Positions 26,570 through 35,679 of a stretch of 64,000 nt of DNA are shown here, in pieces (positions within the stretch are counted from its first letter, which is position 1; each line of letters begins with the position of its first letter). The stretch covers positions 3,365,501-3,429,500 of the forward strand of contig NZ_CP035490.1 in assembly GCF_004135205.1 (NCBI RefSeq). Reading direction: 5' to 3'. Source of the DNA: Hahella sp. KA22. GTDB taxonomy: Bacteria; Pseudomonadota; Gammaproteobacteria; Pseudomonadales; Oleiphilaceae. The notes under the pieces are model-generated. The model was not told the origin of the DNA and did not search any database. It was given only the letters and a program-made list of their open reading frames with translations. A program made the position numbers and the translations under genes.

Positions 26570-28803
26570 AATGGTTGCCCTGGCGTTACATCATTAGCCG
26601 CTTCGCCCGCGCACACGGGTTTCTGGACCCGGTGGCGGTGCTGTCGCATTTACACCGGTTTTCCCAGCCCTCGGAGGTGACGGAGCCCATTGAACTGTTG
26701 CGGGCGGGCGCGGTGTTTCACGCCCGTGGATTCATTAACAGCCGGGTCATTCAGCACAACCTGGACTGGGTATGGCCGTATTGGATCACCCGTCAGTTTG
26801 ACCCGGCGGACCCGTCCTTCGTGCCCCGCGCTTTCAGTCTCACTCACGTTAATCTGACCCATCGCAACTGGACCGCGGTGGGGCTGCCGGATTTGCAGGA
26901 AACGCCGCTGGTCGATCCTCGCGGGTTGTTGACGCCGTTTTGGGACGGCTGGTCGCTGGACGCCTGGATCGTCACTGCCGATGGCGCCATTCTGACGCCG
27001 TCACGCTCGACGAACTCCCGGCAGGAATTACGCACCGGGCCTTTAAGCGTAGTGACGGAAACGGAAGCGCTGGATATGCGTTTGCGCGTCGAGGCGCAAG
27101 TGGTCATGCGCGACGGCGCGCCGGTTTGCCTGCTGGACATGACGGGGCATTCCGCTCGCGACGCCTGGCTGGTGTTGGCGTTGCGCCCATACAACCCGGA
27201 AGGCGTGCGCTTCATTCATGAAGCGACGCTGAACCCGCAGCGCAATGGTTGGACAGTGGATAATGAGCGCCAGGTGGCGTTCAGTGATCCCGTCGATCGC
27301 CATCACGTTTCCGACTATCGACAAGGGGACGTTTATATTCATCTGCGCGACGCCAGGGACCAGGAGTCCGGGGAATGCGATATCGGCATGGTCACCGCCG
27401 CCGCCATGTTTACGATCCCCGCAGGCGGCGTCCGCAAGGCGCAGGCGCGGATTCCGCTGCCGGAATCGGCAGATGAGAAGCCGGGCGACTGGCGGGAAAG
27501 TCTGAGCGAATGCTGCCGGCTGCAGACCTCGGATGAACAGGTTCAATTTCTTTACGACGCCGCGGTGCGCACCCTGACTCTGCTGTCTCCCGGGGAAGTG
27601 TACGCCGGCCCCTACACCTACAAGCGTTTCTGGTTCCGGGACGCGGCGTTCATTATTCACGGCCTGCTGAGTCTGGGGCTGACCCAGCGAGCAGAGCGGG
27701 CATTAGATCGTTTCCCCAAACTGCAGGATCTTAACGGCTATTTTCATTCCCAAGCGGGAGAGTGGGATTCCAATGGCGAGGCGATCTGGATCATGCAGCG
27801 CTTCTGCGAGCTGACGGGAACCAGACCGAAAAACGCCTGGCGCGACGCCGCCCGCGCCGGCGCGCGCTGGATACTGCGCAAACGCGAGCCCAACGACGGC
27901 GCGCCACACGCTGGACTATTGCCGGCCGGATTCAGCGCGGAACATCTGGGCCCCAATGACTATTATTACTGGGATGACTTTTGGGGCGTGGCCGGATTAC
28001 GCGCCGCAGCGCGCATGATGGATGGCTATGACAAACTGGCGGCGGAAGAATTCGAACGTGAGGCGGAAGTCTTTCAGCAGGCCATCGATGTCAGCCTGCA
28101 CCGCGCCTCGGAGCGATTGGGTCGACCCGGCATGCCGGCGTCGCCCTATCGACGCCTGGACGCGGGCGCTATTGGATCAGTGGCCGCCGGGTATCCATTG
28201 CAGCTCTGTACTGCGGACGATCCCCGCCTGCTGGATACGGTGGAGTTCCTGCTCGCCAACTGTTTTTATAAGGGCGGGTTCTTTCAGGACGTGATTCACT
28301 CCGGCGTGAATATCTACCTGACTCTGCACGTAGCGCAGGTGTTGTTGCGCGCCGGGGACCCCCGCTACGAGGCCTTGATGCAGGCGGCGGCGAACCTGGC
28401 TTCGCCCACCGGACAATGGCCGGAAGCGGTGCACCCGGCCACCGGAGGAGGTTGTATGGGGGACGGGCAGCACGCCTGGGCGGCGGTGGAATGGATTTTG
28501 TTGCTGCGCAATTGTTTCGTGCGGGAAGAAGAGGGCAGGCTGATTTTGGCGTCTGGCGTCCCTCTGCGCTGGCTGGAAGGCGATCAGCCCGTCACCTTTG
28601 GACCCACGCCGACCCGTTTTGGGCCGATCAGCGTTAAACTGATCGGCGAGGGCGTCAGCGGCGGGGGTATGGTGCGGGTCAGTTGGGAGGCGGAGTGGTT
28701 TGACGCAGCGCCGCTGATGGAAGTGAGTCTTCCGGGCGTTTCACCCATTGAAGCGCCTCAGGAACGTAATTTCGTTGATATCAATCTGGAGGATTCTCGA
28801 TGA
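26557..28803 (+). CDS. Glycogen-debranching/GH15-like (alpha/alpha)6-barrel protein
   Basis: Protein of 748 aa. An N-terminal beta-sandwich-like region contains many Trp and Arg, and a C-terminal helical barrel contains YTYKRFWFRDAAFIIHGLLSLG, GEWDSNGEAIWIMQRF and YYYWDDFWGVAGLRAAARMM. This is reminiscent of amylo-alpha-1,6-glucosidases and glucoamylase-like glycosidases. Acidic residues in the RDA and WDS motifs would serve as acid and base. The exact family is uncertain and no signal peptide is seen. Its ATG overlaps the TVP38 gene, and its TGA overlaps the start of the glycosyltransferase gene (ATGA). Confidence 0.7.
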   Translation: MPWMKWLPWRYIISRFARAHGFLDPVAVLSHLHRFSQPSEVTEPIELLRAGAVFHARGFINSRVIQHNLDWVWPYWITRQFDPADPSFVPRAFSLTHVNLTHRNWTAVGLPDLQETPLVDPRGLLTPFWDGWSLDAWIVTADGAILTPSRSTNSRQELRTGPLSVVTETEALDMRLRVEAQVVMRDGAPVCLLDMTGHSARDAWLVLALRPYNPEGVRFIHEATLNPQRNGWTVDNERQVAFSDPVDRHHVSDYRQGDVYIHLRDARDQESGECDIGMVTAAAMFTIPAGGVRKAQARIPLPESADEKPGDWRESLSECCRLQTSDEQVQFLYDAAVRTLTLLSPGEVYAGPYTYKRFWFRDAAFIIHGLLSLGLTQRAERALDRFPKLQDLNGYFHSQAGEWDSNGEAIWIMQRFCELTGTRPKNAWRDAARAGARWILRKREPNDGAPHAGLLPAGFSAEHLGPNDYYYWDDFWGVAGLRAAARMMDGYDKLAAEEFEREAEVFQQAIDVSLHRASERLGRPGMPASPYRRLDAGAIGSVAAGYPLQLCTADDPRLLDTVEFLLANCFYKGGFFQDVIHSGVNIYLTLHVAQVLLRAGDPRYEALMQAAANLASPTGQWPEAVHPATGGGCMGDGQHAWAAVEWILLLRNCFVREEEGRLILASGVPLRWLEGDQPVTFGPTPTRFGPISVKLIGEGVSGGGMVRVSWEAEWFDAAPLMEVSLPGVSPIEAPQERNFVDINLEDSR

Positions 28804-30101
28804 ATATCGTCATGGTCACCAACACGTATCTGCCTCATGTGGGCGGCGTGGCCCGGTCGGTGGAGAGCTTTACGCGGGAATATCGGAGACGCGGTCATAA
28901 GGTGTTGGTGATTGCGCCGGAGTTTCCCAATCAGCCCCAGGAGGAAGAGGGCGTCATCAGAGTTCCCGCCATTCAGAACTTCAATGGCAGCGACTTTTCC
29001 ATGGTGCTGCCCATTCCCGGCCTGCTGGGGGACGCACTGGACGCCTTTCAGCCGGATATCGTGCATTCGCACCATCCCTATCTGCTGGGGATGACCGCAC
29101 TGCGAATCGCCCGGTACAGGGAGGCGCCGCTGGTGTTCACTCATCACACGTTGTATGAGGAGTACACCCATTACGTGCCGGCGGACAGGCCCCTGTTCAA
29201 ACGTTTCGTAATTGAGCTGGCCACCATCTACGCCAATATGACTGACCGAGTGTTCGCCCCCAGCGACAGCGTCGCCAGCCTGATCCGGGAGCGCGGCGTG
29301 CGCATGCCCATCAGCATTGTTCCCACCGGCGTGAAACTGCTGGATTTTCAACGGGGCGAGGGCGGTCTGTTTCGTCATTCCGTGGGCGTCTCTCAGGAGG
29401 CGTATGTCATTGGCCATGTGGGGCGTCTGGCGCCGGAAAAGAATTTGAAGTTCCTGGCGGAAGCGGTAGCGGCCTTTATGTTGCTCGATCGTTATGCGCA
29501 CTTTCTAGTGGTTGGAGAAGGCCCCTCGGAAGTCGAAATTCGCGAGGTTTTTCAACGCTACGGTCTCGCGGACCGACTGCATTTCGCCGGTCAGCTGCAA
29601 CTGCCTGACCTGGCTGACGCCTATCACGCCATGAATGTGTTTGCGTTCAGCTCGCAAAGTGAAACCCAGGGCATGGTGCTTACTGAGGCGATGGCTGCAG
29701 GCGTTCCTGTGGTCGCCCTGGACGGCGCGGGAGTGCGAGAAGTGGTGATAGACCAGGAAAACGGCTACCTGATCAAAGAGCCGTCTATTGTCGACTTTAT
29801 CGGCGCGCTGCAGCACTTTGGCGCGCAGAGTCGGGTTGAACGCCGGCGTATGCAGGAGTGCGCGCGGCTGACGGCGGAAAGCTTTTCTCTGAGCGCTACT
29901 GCTGAGGCAGCCTTGCGGCATTACGAGAGTTTGCAGCGGCTGTCCCATATCTCCGAACCGGAGACGGAAGAACAATGGGAGCGCGTTCTTAATCTCATCA
30001 AGGCGGAGTGGAATATCGTCAAAGGCATGGCGGGCGCCGCGGGCGCAGCCATTGTCGGCGGCGGCGTAAGCTCCCAGGAGTGCGAGCAGGACAGGGGCTG
30101 A
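28800..30101 (+). CDS. Family 4 glycosyltransferase (GT-B)
   Basis: Retaining glycosyltransferase of 433 aa, with GT4 features: an N-terminal GT-B Rossmann domain beginning MVTNTYLPHVGGVARSVESF, and the donor-binding domain with GHVGRLAPEKNLKFLAEAV and the E-x7-E motif region SETQGMVLTEAMAAGVPVVA. It resembles diglycosyl-diacylglycerol and phosphatidylinositol mannosyltransferase-like enzymes that act at the cytoplasmic face of the membrane. The C-terminal Ala/Gly-rich tail is unusual. Translational coupling to the two genes before it suggests one pathway. Confidence 0.9.
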   Translation: MNIVMVTNTYLPHVGGVARSVESFTREYRRRGHKVLVIAPEFPNQPQEEEGVIRVPAIQNFNGSDFSMVLPIPGLLGDALDAFQPDIVHSHHPYLLGMTALRIARYREAPLVFTHHTLYEEYTHYVPADRPLFKRFVIELATIYANMTDRVFAPSDSVASLIRERGVRMPISIVPTGVKLLDFQRGEGGLFRHSVGVSQEAYVIGHVGRLAPEKNLKFLAEAVAAFMLLDRYAHFLVVGEGPSEVEIREVFQRYGLADRLHFAGQLQLPDLADAYHAMNVFAFSSQSETQGMVLTEAMAAGVPVVALDGAGVREVVIDQENGYLIKEPSIVDFIGALQHFGAQSRVERRRMQECARLTAESFSLSATAEAALRHYESLQRLSHISEPETEEQWERVLNLIKAEWNIVKGMAGAAGAAIVGGGVSSQECEQDRG

Positions 30102-30410
30102 GCCTGTCTTGAAGCCCTGTCGGCGACCTCATTCGCCCTGTTAATAACAGGGCGCAACCCTCTGTCGCCAAAGGATAAAAAACGTCTAAACTTTTCGTTT
30201 CGCTATGTTATTCTTAGTCCCTTTCATTCTCCGCTCCTAAGCGCCTGCGGCTGAAATTTCCGTTCATCGCGTGTGGATCATGGCGATGTCCGGGTAACTC
30301 TCGAAAGCGAGATGGGACACTCGTTTTGATCAGCGCAAGGCTTCGCCAGTGAGGGCCGCAATACTAATTCGGAGCGACGCATCCCGTTATCCCGTAAGGA
30401 TAAAGCCGAT
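30102..30410. other. Intergenic region before the retron operon
   Basis: About 309 bp with no supported gene. The glycosyltransferase 3' end has alternative short stems (GACAGG at 30090-30095 with CCTGTC at 30103-30108, or with AGCCCTGTC at 30113-30121). A 21-bp palindrome follows, listed separately. The retron operon promoter should lie between about 30160 and 30400, but no strong -35/-10 pair stands out. Confidence 0.5.
30134..30154. promoter_or_regulatory. 21-bp palindrome upstream of the retron operon
   Basis: Perfect palindrome: CGCCCTGTTA at 30134-30143, one central A, and TAACAGGGCG at 30145-30154. It has no T-run, so it may be the 3'-end hairpin of the glycosyltransferase transcript or an operator for the downstream operon. 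No known regulator motif is recognised. Confidence 0.5.
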
Positions 30411-33400
30411 ATGAAGCTGATAAAAAAGGCCAGCCTGCATTTTCAGGAAGGAAACTCCAACAAAGTTTACGAGGTTGAGCTGAGTGAAGTAGCAAGTCGC
30501 AAGGACGACCGCTTCCTCGTCAATTTCCGCTATGGCCGTCAAGGCGGCGCGCTGCGCGAAGGCACAAAAACGCCTGCGCCGGTGACGCTGGAAGAGGCGG
30601 AAAGGCTGTTCGACAGCGTCGTCGTTTCCAAAACCAACAAAGGCTATTACGACGTCAATAGCGGCGGTCCAGCAGTCTCAGTGAGCAGCGCGGTGGCGAA
30701 GCCCGCCATGCCTGAGGGACCGACCAGTCTGTTGGTGAAGTTGCTGGAAAAGCTGCGTCAGGAGTGGGATAGCGGCAAGCGTGCCCGTCTGATATGGCGT
30801 TTGGGAGAATTGGGGCGCCCTGAAGCCGGGCAAGAATTGGCGGCGTGCGTCGGCAAAGGCGATTGGCTACAGGACTTCGCGGTGGCCTGGGCGCTGGGAC
30901 GCACTCGCGCGACAGATTACATGGAAGATCTGCATCGTTTGCAGAACTCGAAAAACAGCACCGTCAGCGCCATGGCCTTGGAGTCGATCCTGGCCCTGAC
31001 CGATCCCTCGCAAAGGATGACGCTGTTGCAAACGCAATGGAATCAGATGCCGTCGCCATTACAACAGGCGCTGACCTCCGGCGACGACGTGGGCGTGCGA
31101 CTGCAACTGGAAAACGGTCTGAACGCTGCACCCGCAGGCGCTAATGATCTATTGAAGAACGCTTATCTGCTGGCGTTGCATTATCCCTCTCTTTACGAGG
31201 CGTTATACGGCTGGCTTAGTCAGTGCAAACTGGCGCCTGGCGTGTTCAGCGGCGTGCGCTATATCTATAAAGCCGCCGAGTTCCGTCTGGACGCCCGTAT
31301 GTTCGCCCTGTTGGCGCGGCGTTTTGAAACCAGTCGTGAATTCTTCCAATACCAGTGGGACTGGGCCTGGTTGCCGGGAGTGGGCAGTTTCAAGCCAAAA
31401 AGCGAGCTGAAAAAGCCCGAACCCAAAGTCGCCTACTCGAATAAGACCCGCAATTACCTGCGTCGTCGTAGCTGGCGCAGTATCAAGCGCATCGGGCAGG
31501 TGGGCGATTTACGCTATGTCGACATGGCCACGGAAATGCTGCTTACCGTTTCGGATGCGGACGCGGGAGAAACCCGCAAAGCGGATATCTATCGCTGGGA
31601 GCGTAATGGCCGGCGTTATGAGCACAAGCTGGTCGCGCGTAATTTCTATGATCATTACGCGGGCCTGATTGCGTTCAATCACATTCTACGAGGCGATAGC
31701 GCGCATTATAAATTGGCCCCCAGCGGGCGAGCCTGGTTGAAAGTCTCCGACGAGCGCGCGGCGGACGCCCGCGAGGAAGCCTTCTCTCATTTATGGGACC
31801 AACGCCCCGACTGCGCGCTGCGCTTAATGTTGGAGAGCCAGTGTGAGCCGGTGCATGAGTTCGCCAGCAAGGTATTGGCTGCGAACACGTCTTTTTGCGC
31901 GGACATTGCTGTCTCTGATATTGAGCGTCTACTGCGCAGCCGCTATGAAGCGACGCAGCGATTTGCCTTGCAGTTGGCGCGGACCCGCCTGGACGGCAAT
32001 ATCGAACACGGTTTATTGCTGGCGCTGCTGAACAGCGGTCTGGATGAAGCGCGGGCGTTAGGGATGGAAATTCTTGCGCAAATGCCGCAGACGACCCTGG
32101 TCGAAGCGCCCTTACTGGCGGCGTTGTTGCTGGCGCAGTACGAAGAAGTGCGCCGGTTTGCGGCGGACAAGACCGCGCAATATCCCTGGACGGCGGCGGA
32201 TCAGGCGCAATGCCTGCACACTCTGATTGAGCAAGCGTTGCAAGCGGCCCCTAAATTGCCGCCGGCTCTGGCGCAGGAATCCCATGCAGTATGGCTGGCG
32301 GACTTCTGTATCGCCCGCTTCGCCGACGCCTGCCGGGAGTTGTCTCTGCACTTGATCGACCGCCTGCTGGCGGAGCGCAACACGGCGTTGCAACTATTCG
32401 GCGCGCGTTTGCTGGTGGCGCATGGCGTCGGTTTTGGCGATATTCCTGAGCGCCTGCTGCAGCACATTATGCAGTCGGAGTCGTCTGCGGTGCGCGCGTG
32501 CCAGACTTTGCTGTTAGGCAAACAGCCGGACGCCGAACTGATCAAGCAGGCGGGCGTGCTCGCCCTGCAGTTCTTTGAAGGCGAAGCGGATGATCGCAAT
32601 GCCGCCGCCGCTATTCTGAAGCGTCTGGCGCTGGCGCAACGGGAATGGGCGGAGGCGATTCTGCATCACTTATTGCCGTATACATTCCGCAGCGAAAAGC
32701 AGGACGGTCAGCGGGAAGAGTGGCTGGCGTTTTTCAAAGATGCGCTCAGCGCCGCGTTCGACGCCGTGGACGATAATACTTGCTGGCGCCTGTTGCAGGC
32801 GCAATCCACCGGCGCGCAGCAGATAGGCGCGCTGTTGTTGCAGGCGCGCAGTCCATTGCAGTTTAGCGTTCGTCAGTGGGCGCAGTTGGCGAAGCATCCC
32901 GATGTAGTGGTGCGTCAGTACGCCTATGACGCCTATGAAGCCAACCCGGATCGTATTCTGGCGGAGATTCGCGACGGATTGCGCATTCTGGACTCTGACT
33001 GGGATGACTGCCGCGAGTTCGGCTTCGTCTTCTTCCGCAGCCATTATGAGGAAGCAGGCGAAACCCTGTGGACGCCTGAGCTGGTGGTCTACCTGTGCGA
33101 CAGCGTGCGGCCGGACGTACAGCGTTATGGTATGGAGCTGCTGCAGCGCTTCTTCCAGGAACAGAATGGCGTTGAGTATCTGTTGAAGCTCAGTCAGCAT
33201 CCTTCGGCCAATGTGCAGTTTTTCGTCAGCAACTTCCTCAACGAATACGCCGCCGGACATCCAGAGCGCATTCTCAGTCTGCAAGGTTACTTCACCACGG
33301 TGCTGTCGCAGGTGAATCGCAGTCGCGTCTGTAAGGATCGCATTCTGGCGTTTTTGTCCGAACAATCGCTGCTCAATGAACAGGTGGCCAATATGGCGGC

Positions 33401-33542
33401 GGACTTGTTCACCCGCATTTCCCTGACCGTCGTGCACAAAGACAAGGCCTCCCTCATCAAGGCCTTGCTGGATCTGCGTCGTCACTATCCGCAACTGGGA
33501 ACGCCGCTCAGCGTCAAGCCCGCCGAAGTAAGAGAATATTAA
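30411..33542 (+). CDS. Retron-associated WGR plus HEAT/ARM-repeat protein
   Basis: Large protein of 1043 aa. The first 85 residues fit a WGR domain (KKASLHFQEGNSNKVYEV, then FRYGRQGG with Y41-G42-R43 in the place of the Trp-Gly-Arg signature). WGR is a nucleic-acid-end sensing module known from PARP-type and other proteins. From about residue 100 onward the protein is a long alpha-solenoid of HEAT/ARM-type helical repeats (for example IWRLGELGRPEAGQELAACVG and VVVRQYAYDAYEANPDRI). It is the first gene of the operon and ends 10 bp before the SWIM gene. I recall this as the ARM component of type XIII retrons; by analogy it would be an effector or sensor controlled by msDNA. No catalytic motif is seen. 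Confidence 0.85.
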   Translation: MKLIKKASLHFQEGNSNKVYEVELSEVASRKDDRFLVNFRYGRQGGALREGTKTPAPVTLEEAERLFDSVVVSKTNKGYYDVNSGGPAVSVSSAVAKPAMPEGPTSLLVKLLEKLRQEWDSGKRARLIWRLGELGRPEAGQELAACVGKGDWLQDFAVAWALGRTRATDYMEDLHRLQNSKNSTVSAMALESILALTDPSQRMTLLQTQWNQMPSPLQQALTSGDDVGVRLQLENGLNAAPAGANDLLKNAYLLALHYPSLYEALYGWLSQCKLAPGVFSGVRYIYKAAEFRLDARMFALLARRFETSREFFQYQWDWAWLPGVGSFKPKSELKKPEPKVAYSNKTRNYLRRRSWRSIKRIGQVGDLRYVDMATEMLLTVSDADAGETRKADIYRWERNGRRYEHKLVARNFYDHYAGLIAFNHILRGDSAHYKLAPSGRAWLKVSDERAADAREEAFSHLWDQRPDCALRLMLESQCEPVHEFASKVLAANTSFCADIAVSDIERLLRSRYEATQRFALQLARTRLDGNIEHGLLLALLNSGLDEARALGMEILAQMPQTTLVEAPLLAALLLAQYEEVRRFAADKTAQYPWTAADQAQCLHTLIEQALQAAPKLPPALAQESHAVWLADFCIARFADACRELSLHLIDRLLAERNTALQLFGARLLVAHGVGFGDIPERLLQHIMQSESSAVRACQTLLLGKQPDAELIKQAGVLALQFFEGEADDRNAAAAILKRLALAQREWAEAILHHLLPYTFRSEKQDGQREEWLAFFKDALSAAFDAVDDNTCWRLLQAQSTGAQQIGALLLQARSPLQFSVRQWAQLAKHPDVVVRQYAYDAYEANPDRILAEIRDGLRILDSDWDDCREFGFVFFRSHYEEAGETLWTPELVVYLCDSVRPDVQRYGMELLQRFFQEQNGVEYLLKLSQHPSANVQFFVSNFLNEYAAGHPERILSLQGYFTTVLSQVNRSRVCKDRILAFLSEQSLLNEQVANMAADLFTRISLTVVHKDKASLIKALLDLRRHYPQLGTPLSVKPAEVREY

Positions 33543-33552
33543 GGAGCCGTTG

Positions 33553-35226
33553 ATGGAGTTTCGTTACCGTTATCACGGACACAGCCGCGTGGACAGCAAT
33601 GCGGGCAAGACGGATCTGTCCTTCGCCCCGGACAGCCTGCGGCCGCCGACCCACTTCGTCGGCAAACTGAGAAAACATATCGCCTTTCGCGAAGCGATTT
33701 CCGCGCTGCATAACGTGGTCATTTCCGACATGCGTTTTCAGCCTAAAGACAAAGAAGAATACAAACGCTGGCTGGCTCAGGAAGAGCAGAACATGCTTGC
33801 GGAATTCATGTCCCGCAAAGAATCGCTGCAGACGGAGATTCGCTCTCTGCGCAGCGAGCTGGACGATCTGAACAAGCAGAGCGACAAAGTACTCAAGCCG
33901 TATTACGACGCTCAACGCAATTACTTTAACTATCTATACAAGCATGACCTGGACGCCTGGTATGTGCTGGACCCGGTGATCACGGTGCATCCGGACCAGG
34001 TATTCTTCGAATGCTTTTCCGAAGATGAATCCAGTTACGGCAAATTGAGCTGCGGTTACGAGGTGTTTGAAACCATCAGCGATACCGCCTGCGGCACCAC
34101 GAACATCGATTACTCCCAGGGTCTGTATAACGAGTTCCAGAAAATCCGCGATTATCGGGAAACGCTGTTGCAGGTAGACCCTGGCGGCTTTAGCGTGCAG
34201 ACTGGCGATGACGACCAGTTCGATGAGAAGAAAATCGACTTGCCGGAAAGCTGGGTGCGCGGATTTCTGCAGGTCAGTTCGGCGATGACGTTGCCGATGG
34301 TGAAGGTCGAATTGCAGCCCATGGACGTGCATAACCTGTGTTATGTGCTGCGTCGCAAGAAAGAGCGGGTCGGACCGCGGGCGATGCGTTACGAGCTGGA
34401 GCCCGGTAAGCCGGTGCGGGTGATATTCGAACCCTGGGGCGAAGAGGTGGTGTGCAGCCGTTCTATCTACCAGGGCCATGAGGCGCGCAGTATTCGTGTG
34501 TGGGGGCGTCGTCGCCTGCATATTCTGGAGCGCTTGATTCCTGTTGCGGACAGGTTCGTCGTGCATCTCATGGGTGATGGCCTGCCCAGTTTCTATGTGG
34601 CGGAAATGGGAGACCTGACCTTTACCTTGGGTCTGTCCGGCTGGAGCGCCAACGACTGGTCGCGTATGGGTAACTTTGACCTGATGGCGCCGCGAGCGGA
34701 AGTGGACGAGATCACGCTGCGCCGCGTCTATCAGGGGCTGCAGGAAAACTGGCTGGAAAGCCCCGGTAGTCTGGCTGTCCGATTGGGTCTTGACGAGACC
34801 GTGGTGCAGTCCGCGCTGTCCATTTATAGCCAGCAGGGACAGGTTCTGTTCGATCTGGCGGAAGGGGTTTACCGTATCCGCGAATTGAGTCGCGAGCCGT
34901 TGCCGATGACGCAGTTGCGATACGCCAATGAGCGCGAGGAGATGGCGGAGAATTTCAACAAAGCCAATCTAGTGAAACTGAGCGCCGTGGACGTCAACGA
35001 CGGCGTGCTGTCATTGCAGGGAGAAGTGACCGACAACGCCGTCGCTTACCGACCCAAAGTGTCGATAGACGCCGATCAACGACTGCGTCAGGGTGAATGC
35101 CAGTGCCACTTCTATGTGCACAATCGTCTGCGCAAAGGCCCCTGTGAACACATGCTGGCGCTGCGTAAGCAACATCAGATACAGCATCCTTATGTGCTCG
35201 CTGGCGCAGAGGAGGCAGGGCGATGA
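33553..35226 (+). CDS. Retron-associated winged-helix SWIM zinc-finger protein
   Basis: Protein of 557 aa. The C-terminal SWIM finger reads C516-x-C518-x12-C531-x-H533 (CQC...GPCEHMLAL), a zinc site found in DNA- or protein-binding modules. Just before it, roughly residues 390-450 (LRRVYQGLQENWLES, then LAVRLGLDETVVQSALSIYSQQ) look like a winged helix. A charged helical region with a coiled-coil tendency (about residues 60-115, KEEYKRWLAQEEQNML) precedes the central domain. The ATG at 33553 is preceded by AAGGAG; a TTG at 33550 is weaker. The WGR gene ends 10 bp upstream. This matches the WH-SWIM component recalled for type XIII retrons. Confidence 0.85.
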   Translation: MEFRYRYHGHSRVDSNAGKTDLSFAPDSLRPPTHFVGKLRKHIAFREAISALHNVVISDMRFQPKDKEEYKRWLAQEEQNMLAEFMSRKESLQTEIRSLRSELDDLNKQSDKVLKPYYDAQRNYFNYLYKHDLDAWYVLDPVITVHPDQVFFECFSEDESSYGKLSCGYEVFETISDTACGTTNIDYSQGLYNEFQKIRDYRETLLQVDPGGFSVQTGDDDQFDEKKIDLPESWVRGFLQVSSAMTLPMVKVELQPMDVHNLCYVLRRKKERVGPRAMRYELEPGKPVRVIFEPWGEEVVCSRSIYQGHEARSIRVWGRRRLHILERLIPVADRFVVHLMGDGLPSFYVAEMGDLTFTLGLSGWSANDWSRMGNFDLMAPRAEVDEITLRRVYQGLQENWLESPGSLAVRLGLDETVVQSALSIYSQQGQVLFDLAEGVYRIRELSREPLPMTQLRYANEREEMAENFNKANLVKLSAVDVNDGVLSLQGEVTDNAVAYRPKVSIDADQRLRQGECQCHFYVHNRLRKGPCEHMLALRKQHQIQHPYVLAGAEEAGR

Positions 35227-35294
35227 ACGCAATTTTTCCTGTTAAATCAACGGCGGGGTTTGCTTGCTCCGCCCAGGTTGTTATACTGCCCGAC

Positions 35295-35524
35295 GGCGGT
35301 AGCGCGACAAAACTACCTTGCAATCCGAGCGGTGGATCGCCGTTCTTGCTATTAGACTTATCACGCTTCACTGGCCAGATCTTTACTGGGCCGTACTGCA
35401 CCACCTATCGCTATTGCGGTTTGGTTTCTACGAAACCAATGAGCGATAGGTGGTGCGTACGGCGTCGAGTTGATCAGTCCAGTTCTGAGAATTCTACGAA
35501 GGGAAACCATGTCGCGCTACCGCC
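35295..35524 (+). ncRNA. Predicted retron msr-msd RNA (a1 to a2)
   Basis: A perfect 15-bp long-range inverted repeat, GGCGGTAGCGCGACA at 35295-35309 and TGTCGCGCTACCGCC at 35510-35524, brackets the region between the SWIM gene and the RT gene. This is exactly the arrangement of the a1/a2 stem that closes retron msr-msd RNAs. Inside, the msr portion has a small hairpin (CCAG 35375-35378 with CTGG 35386-35389). The msd portion is a 72-nt imperfect hairpin at 35391-35462, listed separately. A further stem at 35252-35273 lies just 5' of a1. The RT starts 155 bp after a2. The branching guanosine and exact ends cannot be fixed by eye. Confidence 0.8.
35391..35462 (+). repeat. msd-like extended hairpin inside the retron RNA
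   Basis: Long stem: 35391-35396 (CCGTAC) pairs with 35457-35462, then, after a bulged T at 35397, 35398-35412 pairs with 35442-35456 over 15 perfect base pairs. The apical hairpin is TTGGTTTC (35421-35428), loop TAC, GAAACCAA (35432-35439). The internal loop is asymmetric (35413-35420 against 35440-35441). Such a hairpin is the typical template for msDNA in retrons. Confidence 0.85.
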
Positions 35525-35679
35525 TTCTTTTTGCGCCGTTCCGGCGCGCTCCTTTGCGTCCTCGTTATCATTCCCCGCTTCTCGCTCATTATCCGTCATT
35601 GTCGGCAATCGATCCGTTTCCGCGCGCGTCGGTCATTGCAGTACGCGGTTGTCATTGGCATTGAGAGGAGGGCGTTGAG

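Noticed and set aside
35223-35678. Open frame of 151 codons between the SWIM and RT genes, starting in ATGA overlap with the SWIM stop
   Set aside because: It spans the a1/a2 pair and the msd-like hairpin, has unbiased composition and no family resemblance. The retron RNA explains the region better.
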